Shown here piece by piece: positions 28,091 through 37,210 of a DNA stretch of 64,000 bases. The stretch comes from Luteibacter mycovicinus (lineage in GTDB: Bacteria > Pseudomonadota > Gammaproteobacteria > Xanthomonadales > Rhodanobacteraceae), in contig NZ_JQNL01000001.1 of the NCBI RefSeq assembly GCF_000745235.1, positions 3,652,001-3,716,000 of the forward strand, in the 5' to 3' direction. The notes beneath the pieces were generated by a model, which was not told where the DNA came from, did not search any database, and saw only the letters and a program-made list of their open reading frames with translations. A program made the position numbers and the translations under genes. Within the stretch, counting starts at the first letter, position 1, and each line of letters starts with the position of its first letter.

Positions 28091-29269
28091 TCAAGCGGTG
28101 GGGCGAAGCGGGAGCCAGGGCTCACCGCGTTCGTCGAGAAGAATGGAACGATCGAGGGCGCGCACCGAGGTGTTGCCGGTCAGCGCCATGCTGACATCCA
28201 GCTCGCGCCGCAGGATCTCGATCACCCTGGTCACGCCTTCCTGGCCCATGGCACCGAGGCCGTAGAGGAAGGCCTTGCCGATGAGGCCGGCACGCGCGCC
28301 AAGGGCCAGCGATTTCAGAAGCGCCTGGCCGGTCTGGATGCCGCCGTCGAAAAGAACCTCGATGTCGTTGCCGACGGCGTCGACGACACGGGGCAGGGCG
28401 TAAGCGGAAGCGACGGCGCCATCGAGCTGCCGCCCGCCATGGTTGGAGACGACGATCGCGTCGACGCCCGCCTTGACCGCTGAGCGTGCGTCATCGGGCT
28501 CCATGATCCCTTTGAGGATCAGCTTGCCCGGCCACAGGTCGCGGATCCAGCCGATGTCGTCCCAGGTCAGTCGCGGATCGAACTGGTTGCCGATCCACTG
28601 CGCGAGGGTAGTGAGGCCATCCGCCCCGTCGATCTGCCCGGCCAGATTGCCGAACGAGCGACTCGGCGCGGACAGGACGCCGCTCACCCAGCGTGGCTTG
28701 CCGAGGATGTCGACGAGATTGCGCATCGTCAGCTTCGGCGGCACCGTCATGCCGTTCTTGATCTCGCGATGGCGCTGACCCTGGATCTGCAGGTCGGCGG
28801 TCACCATCAGCGCGGAGCAGCCCGCCTCGCGGGCACGGGTGATCAGCGACCTGGTAAAGCCCCGGTCGCGCATCACGTAGATCTGAAACCAGAACGGGTC
28901 CTTCACCGCCGCGGCGACTTGTTCGACCGAGCAGATCGACATGGTGCTCAGGCAGAAGGGGATCCCGGCGGCCGCCGCCGCGCGGGCGGCGAGGATCTCG
29001 CCCGAGCCGTGGGTCAGGCCGGTGAGGCCGGTCGGCGCGATCGCCAGCGGCACGGACAGCGGCTGGCCGATCACTTCGGTGGTCAGATCACGGCGATCGA
29101 CATCGATCATGACGCGCTGGCGCAGGTGGATGCGATCGAAGACGGCGCGGTTGTCGCGCAGCGTCACTTCTTCATAAGAGCCGCGGTCGTCGTAGTCGAA
29201 AAACGCGCGAGGCACACGTTTGCGGGCGAGATGCCGAAGGTCGGCGACGCAGGTGATCGGAGTGGGCAT
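28091..29269 (-). CDS. lldD: FMN-dependent L-lactate dehydrogenase (LldD-like)
   Basis: A 392-residue alpha-hydroxy-acid oxidase-family protein (E. coli LldD 396). The family's FMN barrel is seen in SVPLAIAPTGLTGLTHGSGE, FQIYVMRDR, the catalytic base His in IVVSNHGGRQLDG, and the C-terminal FDGGIQTGQALLKSLALGA. It oxidises L-lactate to pyruvate and passes electrons to the quinone pool at the inner membrane. It is first in the lldD-aldA-ADH operon (40-base gap to aldA). The 5' leader carries a terminator-like hairpin. LldR or LldP, usual partners in E. coli, are not adjacent. Confidence 0.92.
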   Translation of the reverse strand: MPTPITCVADLRHLARKRVPRAFFDYDDRGSYEEVTLRDNRAVFDRIHLRQRVMIDVDRRDLTTEVIGQPLSVPLAIAPTGLTGLTHGSGEILAARAAAAAGIPFCLSTMSICSVEQVAAAVKDPFWFQIYVMRDRGFTRSLITRAREAGCSALMVTADLQIQGQRHREIKNGMTVPPKLTMRNLVDILGKPRWVSGVLSAPSRSFGNLAGQIDGADGLTTLAQWIGNQFDPRLTWDDIGWIRDLWPGKLILKGIMEPDDARSAVKAGVDAIVVSNHGGRQLDGAVASAYALPRVVDAVGNDIEVLFDGGIQTGQALLKSLALGARAGLIGKAFLYGLGAMGQEGVTRVIEILRRELDVSMALTGNTSVRALDRSILLDERGEPWLPLRPTA

Positions 29270-29282
29270 GCTGGACCATCGA

Positions 29283-29311
29283 AACGAAAAACCTGCCGGA
29301 TGCTAGGCAGG
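29283..29311 (-). terminator. short terminator-like hairpin in the lldD leader
   Basis: On the minus strand CCTGCC-TAGCATCC-GGCAGG is followed by TTTTTCGTTT, 14 bases before the lldD start. The stem is only 6 bp. No minus-strand gene lies upstream, so if real it would be conditional. Confidence 0.35.
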
Positions 29312-29543
29312 CGGTCGCTGCGCCTGAACGAAATAATTTCCTGTCAGGCAAGCGCTCGTGGCGGGTCTTTATGCTGCGGTGCGGAAGGAATGGCGCAGCG
29401 GCTCTGCAGCGCCGCCCGTTCGCCAGAACGCAGCGCAGCATAGGCGTGCTGCGCATAGCTGGTTTTGTTTCGTAAGCGTTTTAACCCCGGAGGGGCGGCA
29501 GGGGCGTTGAACAGGAGGTCACCCCGTCGAGGTCGCGAAATCA

Positions 29544-30287
29544 ATGAAGTCTTTCGTAAGCCGCCTGTTGCTTGCAGCCTCTTTCGTCGCCTCTCCGGCG
29601 GTGTTCGCCTGCCAGCCCGTGTTCTGGCAGCCCACCGGTTTTTCCGTCGGCTACTCGGCCAGCGGCGCCGAACAGAACCTGCCGTCGAATGCGCGGGGTG
29701 CCCTGTATGTGGACGTTCGCGATGGTGTGCCTCACGCGCCCTCGCCGGATGATTTCATCGTCACCGACCGCACGACCACTGAACGCCTTCATACGCATGT
29801 CGTGGGCCTGAAACGCCCGGACCGGGATGGCTACTACCTCGTCGCGCCCGAGGGCGGCTTCAGGTCGGGCCATGTATACGAGATCGCCATCTCCGGCTCA
29901 GCGCAGCCCGGTTCGACCTTCGCCCCATCGGTCCGCGTTGCCGTCGGTCCGCCGCTATCGCCCATCGAATTGGCCGATGGGGTACGGATCGTGACCCGAA
30001 GGGATAGCGGCGGAGGGCAGGCGACGGTGGTGGTTGACGTCGCCTATTCGGGCGAGGCCGAGCGCTACGCGCCGCGTCTGGCGAGGCAGGTCACGGCGCC
30101 CCGGACGGGCGACGTCGACGAAATCATCGGCCCCTGTGGGCCCGGGCCGCAGCTCCTGCTCGAGTCACCGGGCGGCTGCCATATCGTTTCGGCGCGCGTG
30201 GACTTCCCGGAGCTGACCGACGATCCCGTTACGGTGAAGGGGCTGGCATGCATGGGCTGGTTCGCTATTCCGTTGCCCGCCGCATGA
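29544..30287 (+). CDS. secreted protein of unknown function
   Basis: A 247-residue protein with a clear N-terminal signal peptide (MKSFVSRLLLAASFVASPAV, cut near VFA-C). The mature part contains several Cys and beta-rich stretches, but I recognise no family. The Cys at the expected cut site does not sit in a good lipobox, so a soluble periplasmic protein is likelier than a lipoprotein. The 274-base gap before it (29270-29543) is a divergent region shared with lldD and holds an AGGAGG-like site about 25 bases before the ATG. A diguanylate cyclase follows on the same strand after 151 bases. Confidence 0.7.
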   Translation: MKSFVSRLLLAASFVASPAVFACQPVFWQPTGFSVGYSASGAEQNLPSNARGALYVDVRDGVPHAPSPDDFIVTDRTTTERLHTHVVGLKRPDRDGYYLVAPEGGFRSGHVYEIAISGSAQPGSTFAPSVRVAVGPPLSPIELADGVRIVTRRDSGGGQATVVVDVAYSGEAERYAPRLARQVTAPRTGDVDEIIGPCGPGPQLLLESPGGCHIVSARVDFPELTDDPVTVKGLACMGWFAIPLPAA

Positions 30288-30438
30288 CCCGCCGAGAGTT
30301 TGCTCCAGCCTTCGGCCAGATGGCATGGAAGACCTGGCCGAGGCGGTCGCGCGGTGTTCTGGCGAGGATCCACTGGCGCCCACGTCGACAGCAGGCGATC
30401 ATTCCGTCCGTGGCGAGCCTGCCGCATGGGGGGAATGC

Positions 30439-31389
30439 ATGAGTATCCAGGACATCGTTCGCGACGACGACGTCGCGGTCTACAAGACGCTGCTCGAATC
30501 GACGCGCGCCATTCCATGGAAGATCGACTGGGCGACGCTGCGTTTTGCCTATGTGGGACCGCAGATCGAGGAGCTGCTCGGCTGGGCACCCGAATCCTGG
30601 ATGACCGTGCAGGACTGGGCCGATCGCATGCACCCCGAGGACCGCGCGTGGGTTTTCGACTTCTGTGTCTCGCAGTCGATGGCGGGCATCGATCACGAGG
30701 CCGATTATCGCGCGCTGCGCAAGGACGGCACCTTCGTCTGGATTCGCGATGTCGTGCATGTGGTGCGCAATGAGGACGGCACCCCGAATGCGCTGGTCGG
30801 CTTCATGTTCGACATCAGCGAGCGCAAGCGCACGGAAGAAAAGCTGCTCAACATGCAGCGCGAGCTCGAAGAGCTGTCCTTCAAGGATGGCCTGACCGGC
30901 GTGCCCAACCGTCGTCGTTTCGACACGATGATGGAGACGGAATGGCGCGACGCCAAAGACAGTCACAAGTCCATTTCGCTCGTCGTCCTCGATATCGATT
31001 TCTTCAAGCAGTACAACGATCACTACGGGCATCTGGAGGGCGACGAGTGCCTGAAGCGTGTTGCTTCAGCGCTGTCCGGCATCGTGCGTCGACCCGCCGA
31101 CCTCCTGTGCCGCTTCGGTGGTGAGGAGTTCGTGCTGTTGTTGCCGGATACCGATGAGGCCGAAGCGTTGGCGCTGGGATGGCGCTGCCTCGATCTGGTC
31201 GACAAGGCATTGATCCCGCACGCGGGCATCGGTTCGGGCAAGCGCATCACCATGAGCGCGGGCGTCAACAGCATCGTGCCGAAGGAGGGCGATGAGCTGT
31301 CGGCCTTCATCAAGCGCGCCGACCAGCGGCTCTACATGGCCAAGCAGCGGGGTCGTGCCCGGGTGGTTGCGGATGACCTGACCGTCTGA
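30439..31389 (+). CDS. PAS-GGDEF diguanylate cyclase
   Basis: A 316-residue cytosolic protein from the ATG at 30439, preceded by GGGGGGAA; an earlier in-frame ATG adds an unconserved tail. A PAS_3/PAC sensor domain covers about residues 20-140 (FAYVGPQIEELLGW, RKDGTFVWIRDVVHVV, MFDISERKRTEE). The GGDEF domain follows with the active GGEEF signature in RFGGEEFVLLLPD and an RxxD inhibitory site (RPAD) exactly five residues before it. It should make c-di-GMP from GTP and be feedback-inhibited. No membrane helix is seen, so the PAS signal is intracellular. The ligand is unknown. Confidence 0.93.
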   Translation: MSIQDIVRDDDVAVYKTLLESTRAIPWKIDWATLRFAYVGPQIEELLGWAPESWMTVQDWADRMHPEDRAWVFDFCVSQSMAGIDHEADYRALRKDGTFVWIRDVVHVVRNEDGTPNALVGFMFDISERKRTEEKLLNMQRELEELSFKDGLTGVPNRRRFDTMMETEWRDAKDSHKSISLVVLDIDFFKQYNDHYGHLEGDECLKRVASALSGIVRRPADLLCRFGGEEFVLLLPDTDEAEALALGWRCLDLVDKALIPHAGIGSGKRITMSAGVNSIVPKEGDELSAFIKRADQRLYMAKQRGRARVVADDLTV

Positions 31390-31392
31390 GAG

Positions 31393-31419
31393 GCCGGCTG
31401 GCTGATCCAGCCGGCTTTT
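31393..31419 (+). terminator. Rho-independent terminator after the diguanylate cyclase
   Basis: GCCGGCTGG-CTGAT-CCAGCCGGC followed by TTTT, four bases after the stop codon and before convergent serA. Confidence 0.85.
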
Positions 31420-31433
31420 CCAGTCATGGGATT

Positions 31434-32669
31434 TCAGTAAAGCACGCGTGCCCGAAGCGTACCCTCGATCGCCGCCAGCTCGTTACGCAACGCCACGGCA
31501 TGCTCCTCGCTGGTGGTCACGTCGATCACGACATAACCGACTTGCGGCGAGGTCTGCAGATACTGGCCGTCGATGTTGACCGCCGCTTTGGAGAACACCT
31601 CGTTGACCCGCGACAGCACACCCGGAATGTTCCGATGGATGTGCAGCAGGCGGCGGCTGGTCGGGTGGCCGGGCAGGGACACTTCGGGGAAATTCACCGC
31701 CGAGAGCGTGCTGCCGTTGTCGCTATAGCGGACCAGCTTGGACGCTACCTCGATACCGATGTTCTCCTGCGCCTCGGCCGTACTGCCGCCGACGTGCGGG
31801 GTCAGGATGACGTTGTCCATGCCGACCAGTGGCGAGACGAACGGATCGGTATTGCCCTTGGGTTCCACCGGGAACACATCGATCGCCGCACCGGCGAGGT
31901 GCTTCGTACGCAGGGCGTCGGCCAGTGCGTCGATATCCACCACGGTGCCGCGCGAGGCGTTGATCAGCATCGAGCCGGGACGCATGCGGGCGATCTCGGC
32001 GGCGCCGATCAGGTTCTTTGTCTGCGGTGTTTCCGGCACGTGCAGCGTGATGACGTCGGCGCGCTCGAGCAGGTCGTCCAGACTGGCCGCGGGGCGTGCA
32101 TTGCCCAGCGAAAGCTTCGGCTCGACGTCGTGGAAAATCACGCGCATGCCCAGCGATTCGGCGAGCACGCCGACCTGGGTACCGATGTGGCCGTAACCGA
32201 CGATGCCGAGCACCTTGTCGCGGACCTCGAAGCTGCCGGCGGCCGACTTGGACCAGCCGCCGCGGTGGCACTCGGCGTTCTTTTCCGGGATGCGGCGGAC
32301 CAGCATGATCGTTTCGGCGATGACCAGCTCCGCCACGCTGCGCGTGTTGGAGTAGGGCGCGTTGAAGACCGGCACGCCCAGTCGCTCGGCGTCGACCGTA
32401 TCTACCTGGTTGGTGCCGATGCAGAAGCAGCCAACGGCGATCAGGCGGCGGGCCTCCGCAAGCACGTCGGCGGAGAGATGCGTGCGCGAGCGGATACCGA
32501 CGATGTGCGCATCGGCGATGCGCTCTTTCAGCTCGTCCTCGGGCAGTGACTTCTCGTGAAACTCGATCTGCGAGTAGCCGGCCTGGCGGAAGGTGTCGAG
32601 CGCGCTGCGGCTGACGCCTTCGAGGAGCAGCACCTTGATGTCTTCTTTCGGGTACGACGTGCGCTTCAT
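31434..32669 (-). CDS. serA: D-3-phosphoglycerate dehydrogenase
   Basis: A 411-residue E. coli-type SerA (410). It oxidises 3-phosphoglycerate, the first step of serine synthesis. Visible are the Rossmann VLGIVGYGHIGTQVG (about residues 155-170), the catalytic region NASRGTVVD, PHVGGSTAEAQ and a C-terminal ACT domain (LLHIHRNIPGVLSRVNEVF, about 338 onward) that binds serine for feedback inhibition. E. coli-type SerA can also reduce 2-oxoglutarate to D-2-hydroxyglutarate. The divergent neighbour is a dehydrogenase suited to reverse that reaction. No other serine genes adjoin. Confidence 0.95.
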   Translation of the reverse strand: MKRTSYPKEDIKVLLLEGVSRSALDTFRQAGYSQIEFHEKSLPEDELKERIADAHIVGIRSRTHLSADVLAEARRLIAVGCFCIGTNQVDTVDAERLGVPVFNAPYSNTRSVAELVIAETIMLVRRIPEKNAECHRGGWSKSAAGSFEVRDKVLGIVGYGHIGTQVGVLAESLGMRVIFHDVEPKLSLGNARPAASLDDLLERADVITLHVPETPQTKNLIGAAEIARMRPGSMLINASRGTVVDIDALADALRTKHLAGAAIDVFPVEPKGNTDPFVSPLVGMDNVILTPHVGGSTAEAQENIGIEVASKLVRYSDNGSTLSAVNFPEVSLPGHPTSRRLLHIHRNIPGVLSRVNEVFSKAAVNIDGQYLQTSPQVGYVVIDVTTSEEHAVALRNELAAIEGTLRARVLY

Positions 32670-32784
32670 GGCTGACGCTTCTGCTTCGCGGATTCAGGGC
32701 TGACCACTATGCCAGATCGTGACGCCCATGTTGCAGCGCACCCGGCGGACTGGCACCCTCGGTGGATACCCGAGCGAGACTCCC

Positions 32785-34167
32785 ATGACCGACCCGCGCC
32801 TGGCCGAACTGGCCCGCCTCCTTCCCGAACTCAGGCTGTCGACCGATCCGGGCGACCTCGAGCACCATGGCCGCGACTGGACCCGTCGCTGGACGCCCGC
32901 GCCGCTCGCCATTGCCTACCCGGCGACCGTGGAAGAGGTGCAGGGCATCGTCCGCTGGGCGAGCGGGCAGGGCGTGGCCCTGGTGCCTTCGGGCGGCCGG
33001 ACGGGCCTTTCCGGCGGTGCCGTGGCGGCCAACGGCGAGCTGGTGGTGACCCTCGACCGGATGAACCGCGTGCTCGACTTCGACCCGATCGACCGCACCC
33101 TGACCGTCCAGCCGGGCATCGCCCTGGAGGCCGTGCACAACGCGGCGAAGGAACGCGGATTGCTTTACCCGGTGGATTTCGCCGCGCGGGGCTCCTGCCA
33201 GATCGGCGGCAATATCGCGACCAACGCCGGCGGCATCCGCGTGATCCGTTACGGCAACACGCGACAATGGGTCGCGGGTCTTAAGGTCGTTACCGGGACC
33301 GGCGAGCTGCTGGATCTCAACCGGGGCCTGATCAAGAACGCGTCCGGCTACGACCTGCGCCATCTGGTGATCGGCTCGGAAGGCACGCTCGGCATCGTCG
33401 TCGAAGCCACCCTGAGCCTCACGTCACCGCCGCCGCCCTCGCAAGTGATGCTGCTCGCGGTTCCGGCGATGGACGCACTGATGAAGGTCTTCGCCGAGGC
33501 GCGCCACCGTCTCCCACTCGGCGCGTTCGAATTCTTTACCGATCGTGCATTGCTGCACGTGACGGCGCACGGTACGCAGCGCCCGTTCGACGAGGACTAC
33601 CCGTTCTACGTCGTCACCGAATTCGATACCCCGGACGAGGCCGCCGAAGCCGCGGCACTGGCGTTCTTCGAGTTTTGTCTGGGCGAAGGCTGGGTGGTCG
33701 ATGGCGCGATCAGCTCCAGCGATGCGCAGGCGGCGTCGTTGTGGCGTCTGCGCGAAGGGATTACCGAGTCGCTGGCGCCGCATAAGCCGTATAAAAACGA
33801 CGTCTCCGTGCGGATTTCCGCGGTCCCGGCGTTCATGGCGGAGATGCAGGCGTTGCTGTCCGCTGAATACCCCCACTTCGATGTCGTCTGGTTCGGCCAC
33901 ATCGGTGACGGCAATCTGCATATCAACGTGCTGAAGCCGGCCGATCTCGACAATGCGGCCTTTGTCGAACAGTGCGAGCACGTCACCTCGCTGCTGGTCG
34001 ACACGCTGCAGCGCCACGGGGGCAGTATTTCCGCTGAGCACGGTATCGGCCTGGTCAAGAAGCCCTGGCTAGGTAGTGTCCGCAGCGAAGCCGAGATCGC
34101 CCTGATGCGCGGGATCAAGTCGGTGTGGGACCCGAACGGCATCATGAATCCCGGGAAGCTGCTCTAA
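32785..34167 (+). CDS. FAD-binding D-2-hydroxyglutarate-type dehydrogenase
   Basis: A 460-residue GlcD/DLD-family flavoprotein from the ATG at 32785 (GAGCGAG site upstream). The VAO-type FAD domain includes VALVPSGGRTGLSGGAV and GSCQIGGNIATNAGGIRVIRYGN. The C-terminal domain carries FGHIGDGNLHINVL, ISAEHGIGLVKK and MNPGKLL, with the His/Glu metal-site residues of D-2-hydroxyglutarate and D-lactate dehydrogenases. Divergence from serA (115-base shared region) favours D-2-hydroxyglutarate, which SerA can form from 2-oxoglutarate. In Pseudomonas such an enzyme is reported to drive SerA flux. Glycolate or D-lactate use cannot be excluded. Confidence 0.85.
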   Translation: MTDPRLAELARLLPELRLSTDPGDLEHHGRDWTRRWTPAPLAIAYPATVEEVQGIVRWASGQGVALVPSGGRTGLSGGAVAANGELVVTLDRMNRVLDFDPIDRTLTVQPGIALEAVHNAAKERGLLYPVDFAARGSCQIGGNIATNAGGIRVIRYGNTRQWVAGLKVVTGTGELLDLNRGLIKNASGYDLRHLVIGSEGTLGIVVEATLSLTSPPPPSQVMLLAVPAMDALMKVFAEARHRLPLGAFEFFTDRALLHVTAHGTQRPFDEDYPFYVVTEFDTPDEAAEAAALAFFEFCLGEGWVVDGAISSSDAQAASLWRLREGITESLAPHKPYKNDVSVRISAVPAFMAEMQALLSAEYPHFDVVWFGHIGDGNLHINVLKPADLDNAAFVEQCEHVTSLLVDTLQRHGGSISAEHGIGLVKKPWLGSVRSEAEIALMRGIKSVWDPNGIMNPGKLL

Positions 34168-34185
34168 GGCGCTCCGAGCCAAGCG

Positions 34186-35205
34186 TCAGGCGACGCGCCG
34201 CAACAGCGGTATTTTCCTTGCCAGGTGAATCACGAGAGCCGTCGAAACGAAGACCGCGAGCCAGACGATCGGGATGCGGGCCCACCGCGTGGTCAGATCG
34301 TTGTCGACGCGCAAGTGTTCCACATAGAGCCACAGGATCATGGGATGCAGCCCATAGATGCCGAGCGAACCGTCGGCGATCCACCGGATCGGCGTCATCA
34401 GCGGTGTCGGTACCCGGGTGATGGTCGTCAGCCATACGAAAGCGGACACGGACGACATCGCGACCAGAGGCGTCTGGTACGCGAAGAAGAACTCGTTCGG
34501 CTCGCCCCGGTATCCCGAATACAGGCACGTCGCCACGACGATACCCCCCACCGATGCCACGAAGACCAGCAGACATCGCCATCGGTCGGCCGGCGAGACG
34601 ACCGAAGCGTAGCGAGTGAGATAGGCTCCCAGCACGAAGTAGCCGACGAATCCTGAGAACAGCTGCACGCCCAGGAACGATGGCGGATCCCAGTCTTCCG
34701 ACACCAGCAGGCGCACCTGGTTGAGCACGCAGGACACCAGGAACCATAGCATCAGGAAGACCCTTGTCTCCGCTGGCGTCGACGCTCGCAACATCCTGCT
34801 CAGGAAGGGTGCGGAAAGATAGAGGCCCAAAGCCACGTAGAAGTACCAAAGGTGTCGGTACGGCTCCATGAGGTAATGGGCGACGTGAGCGGTCCATGAA
34901 ACGGAGCGGTCACCGAAGACGACGACATACACGACGGTCCAGAACACCAGGGGCGGCACGACGCGCGACGCGCGGCGGCGATAGAACGTCGGGATCGGCT
35001 CGTCCTTCCACAGCAGCAATGCCCCGGACAACATGAAGAAGATCGGAACCGCAGCCCTGGCGACGGCGTCGTATGTCACGGATGGCAGCCACATCGGCCC
35101 GAACGCATAGAAATAGGTGGCGGCGGTGTGGACCAGCACCACCATGGCGCAGGCGACCGCTCGTGTGACGTCCATGGCGGGCGAGCGACCCGCTTGCGGT
35201 GTCAT
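34186..35205 (-). CDS. membrane acyltransferase 3 family protein (O-acetyltransferase type)
   Basis: A 339-residue polytopic protein with about ten membrane helices. The family signature is near the N terminus (MDVTRAVACAMVVLVHTAAT, with the conserved His of helix 1), with FFMLSGALLLW and FYRRRASRVVPPLVFWTV following. Such enzymes (OafA, WecH, and rhizobial NodX and NolL) acetylate sugars using cytosolic acetyl-CoA. Its ATG overlaps the stop of the MFS gene (35202-35205), and it is last in a three-gene overlapping run with a methyltransferase. This suggests decoration of one small product. The substrate is not shown by sequence. Confidence 0.88.
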   Translation of the reverse strand: MTPQAGRSPAMDVTRAVACAMVVLVHTAATYFYAFGPMWLPSVTYDAVARAAVPIFFMLSGALLLWKDEPIPTFYRRRASRVVPPLVFWTVVYVVVFGDRSVSWTAHVAHYLMEPYRHLWYFYVALGLYLSAPFLSRMLRASTPAETRVFLMLWFLVSCVLNQVRLLVSEDWDPPSFLGVQLFSGFVGYFVLGAYLTRYASVVSPADRWRCLLVFVASVGGIVVATCLYSGYRGEPNEFFFAYQTPLVAMSSVSAFVWLTTITRVPTPLMTPIRWIADGSLGIYGLHPMILWLYVEHLRVDNDLTTRWARIPIVWLAVFVSTALVIHLARKIPLLRRVA

Positions 35206-36500
35206 CCGACCGGTCTCGACGTCGAAGGACTCGACCGATGAGCGCGGGAGTCAGCGTGTAAAGCGGCACCGAGTCGATGCACATGCAGTGCCCCCAGGAG
35301 CACGCCAAGCGTGATCGCCAGCGACAGGATCAGGGTCGCGGATTCGAAACCCAGCGCGTCCATGAGACCGCCGGTCAGCAAGGCAGCGATGGGCGTGCCA
35401 CACAACGTGGCCGCCGCAAAACGTGTCATCTCCTGGCCCACATCGCGTGACGGAACATGGCGTTGCAGCCACGACTGCGACTGGACGCCATGGCGGGCGG
35501 CGGCGACGGCAAGCAGGAAGAACGCCAGCAGCGTCATCGCCGGACCGCTTGCCTGATGAAGAACCAGGTAGGCGGAAGATGCGACGGCCCAGCAGGCCAG
35601 CATCCGGCGCACGGTACCTCGGAAGGAAGGCGCGACGCGCAGGGCGACCGCGCTGGCCACGCCGACACCGATGCACTGCACGACATAGATCAGCAGATAA
35701 CTCCCGCCTCGATATCTGGCCAGGATCAAGGGCAGCAGGACCTGCACCGGACCGAACACGAGCACCGAGCTGGCGAAGACATAGGCATGGAACACGCGTG
35801 GGATGGCTGCGGCCCCGGTCGTGTCCGACGGTGTGACCCGTGGGCTCGATGGCCCGCCGGGCGATCGGCGGATCGGGGCATGGCGGCTCAGCGCAGCCAG
35901 CAATGGCAGGGAGCAGAAGACGCAGATCGCGTCGATGCCGAATGCCACGGCCAATCCCGCATCTCCCCGGGTGCCGAAAACCAGCCATCCGGCAACCAGC
36001 GGCAGTACCACGGTCGCCGCCGCCGAGACCAGCGCGAAGATCGCGTTGCCGATCGACAGCCAGCCTTTGCGGACATACAAAGTGAACACGGCGCGCCCGG
36101 CGGGAAATGCCACGGCCCAGACGACGCCACCGAGTGCGGTCGACACGTATACGGCGACGATCGACATGCCACCCAGCCAGACCAGCGACGCGATCGCCGC
36201 ATTGGCGACGACGAAGAACCACCGACACAGGCGCAGCGTTCGCAACGGGTCGACGCGATCGAGCAGACGCGGGAAAGCCAGCAACAGACAAAGGCCCGGC
36301 GCAGCCTCGATCGCCATCGTGATGCCGAGGTCCCATGCTTTTCCGGTCAGCCGCATGACCAGAAACGGCAAGGCGACCAGCGTGAAGCTGGCTCCGAGCG
36401 TGGTCGTCAGATTGTCCAGAAGCAGCAGCTTGAAACGTGGCTCCCTGCGGCCAATGCGCCACACCCGCCGCAACCGGTCCATCGCTCCGATCATGCTCAC
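35202..36500 (-). CDS. MFS transporter, probable exporter
   Basis: A 432-residue protein with about 12 membrane helices and a polar central loop rich in Ser, Pro and Arg (about residues 205-235). The N terminus (FKLLLLDNLTTTLGASFTLVALPFLVM, DLGITMAIEAAPGLCLLLAF) resembles the MFS_3/EntS-like efflux group that exports siderophores and other secondary products. It overlaps the methyltransferase upstream (36497-36500) and the acyltransferase downstream (35202-35205) by ATGA, so all three are translated together. It may export the product made by the neighbouring enzymes. Substrate unknown. Confidence 0.85.
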   Translation of the reverse strand: MSMIGAMDRLRRVWRIGRREPRFKLLLLDNLTTTLGASFTLVALPFLVMRLTGKAWDLGITMAIEAAPGLCLLLAFPRLLDRVDPLRTLRLCRWFFVVANAAIASLVWLGGMSIVAVYVSTALGGVVWAVAFPAGRAVFTLYVRKGWLSIGNAIFALVSAAATVVLPLVAGWLVFGTRGDAGLAVAFGIDAICVFCSLPLLAALSRHAPIRRSPGGPSSPRVTPSDTTGAAAIPRVFHAYVFASSVLVFGPVQVLLPLILARYRGGSYLLIYVVQCIGVGVASAVALRVAPSFRGTVRRMLACWAVASSAYLVLHQASGPAMTLLAFFLLAVAAARHGVQSQSWLQRHVPSRDVGQEMTRFAAATLCGTPIAALLTGGLMDALGFESATLILSLAITLGVLLGALHVHRLGAALHADSRAHRSSPSTSRPVG

Positions 36501-37210
36501 GATCCGCTGGATCGATCCGCGTGCCGCATGAAGAACACATCGCCGTCGCTGTCCAGTCGCAGGCCGAACGCGGTGGCGACCGTTCGCAGTTTACGCTCGT
36601 CGAGCAGCCAGGCGGGCTCGACATCGTCCACGCCGACATCGAGCACCCATCGCATACCGAGCCAATGCGTGAGGATGACGCCATCCTCCGCCAGTGCTTC
36701 GGCGATCGCAGCGAAGTAACGCTCGAAGTGCTTCTGGCAGCAGGCAAAGCTGCTCAGGTTGTTGTCGACGATGTAATCGAACGACCCTGCATCGAAAGCG
36801 TTGGCGAAGGCTTCGCCATGCTTGTTCATGAGCAGTGGCGTATAGCCGGGCAGGTCGAGCATCTGTGCATGTCGCAATTCATCGACGGAGACCGTGACCG
36901 CGACAATGGCGCCGACTTTGTCCGCCAGCAGACTGGCGAGAGACGAATTGCCCGCCCCGACATGCAGGATGCGTTTGCCCGCCAGCGGAGCGTGCGTCAG
37001 CCAGCGATTGATGGCGATCTGGTCGTCGGTAGGCGGGCAGGACGAATAATCGATCAGTGGCCATGAAATGGCATCCGCGGCCGCGTTATGGCGTTCGACC
37101 GTTGGCTCGATGCCGCAGTCGCCGAGAATGACACCGATGTCAAATCTTCCTGCGGACGACGGCGTGCAAGGCACGTTTTCGGAAAGAAGTTTTTGAGAAG
37201 AGGGTGCCAT
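36497..37210 (-). CDS. class I SAM-dependent methyltransferase-like protein
   Basis: A 237-residue protein with a Rossmann SAM-binding motif at about residues 79-93 (KRILHVGAGNSSLASLL), an acidic strand-2 region and the post-II motif FDYIVDNNLSSFACC. The first 75 residues hold no recognisable domain. DNNLSSFACCQKH and THWLGMRW are unusual, and I cannot name a subfamily. It heads the minus-strand operon and is divergent from the glycosyltransferase across 170 bases, suggesting a shared regulator. The first about 60 bases are visibly less GC-rich than the rest of the locus. It could methylate a sugar, as NodS does with Nod factors, but the substrate is not known. Confidence 0.75.
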   Translation of the reverse strand: MAPSSQKLLSENVPCTPSSAGRFDIGVILGDCGIEPTVERHNAAADAISWPLIDYSSCPPTDDQIAINRWLTHAPLAGKRILHVGAGNSSLASLLADKVGAIVAVTVSVDELRHAQMLDLPGYTPLLMNKHGEAFANAFDAGSFDYIVDNNLSSFACCQKHFERYFAAIAEALAEDGVILTHWLGMRWVLDVGVDDVEPAWLLDERKLRTVATAFGLRLDSDGDVFFMRHADRSSGS

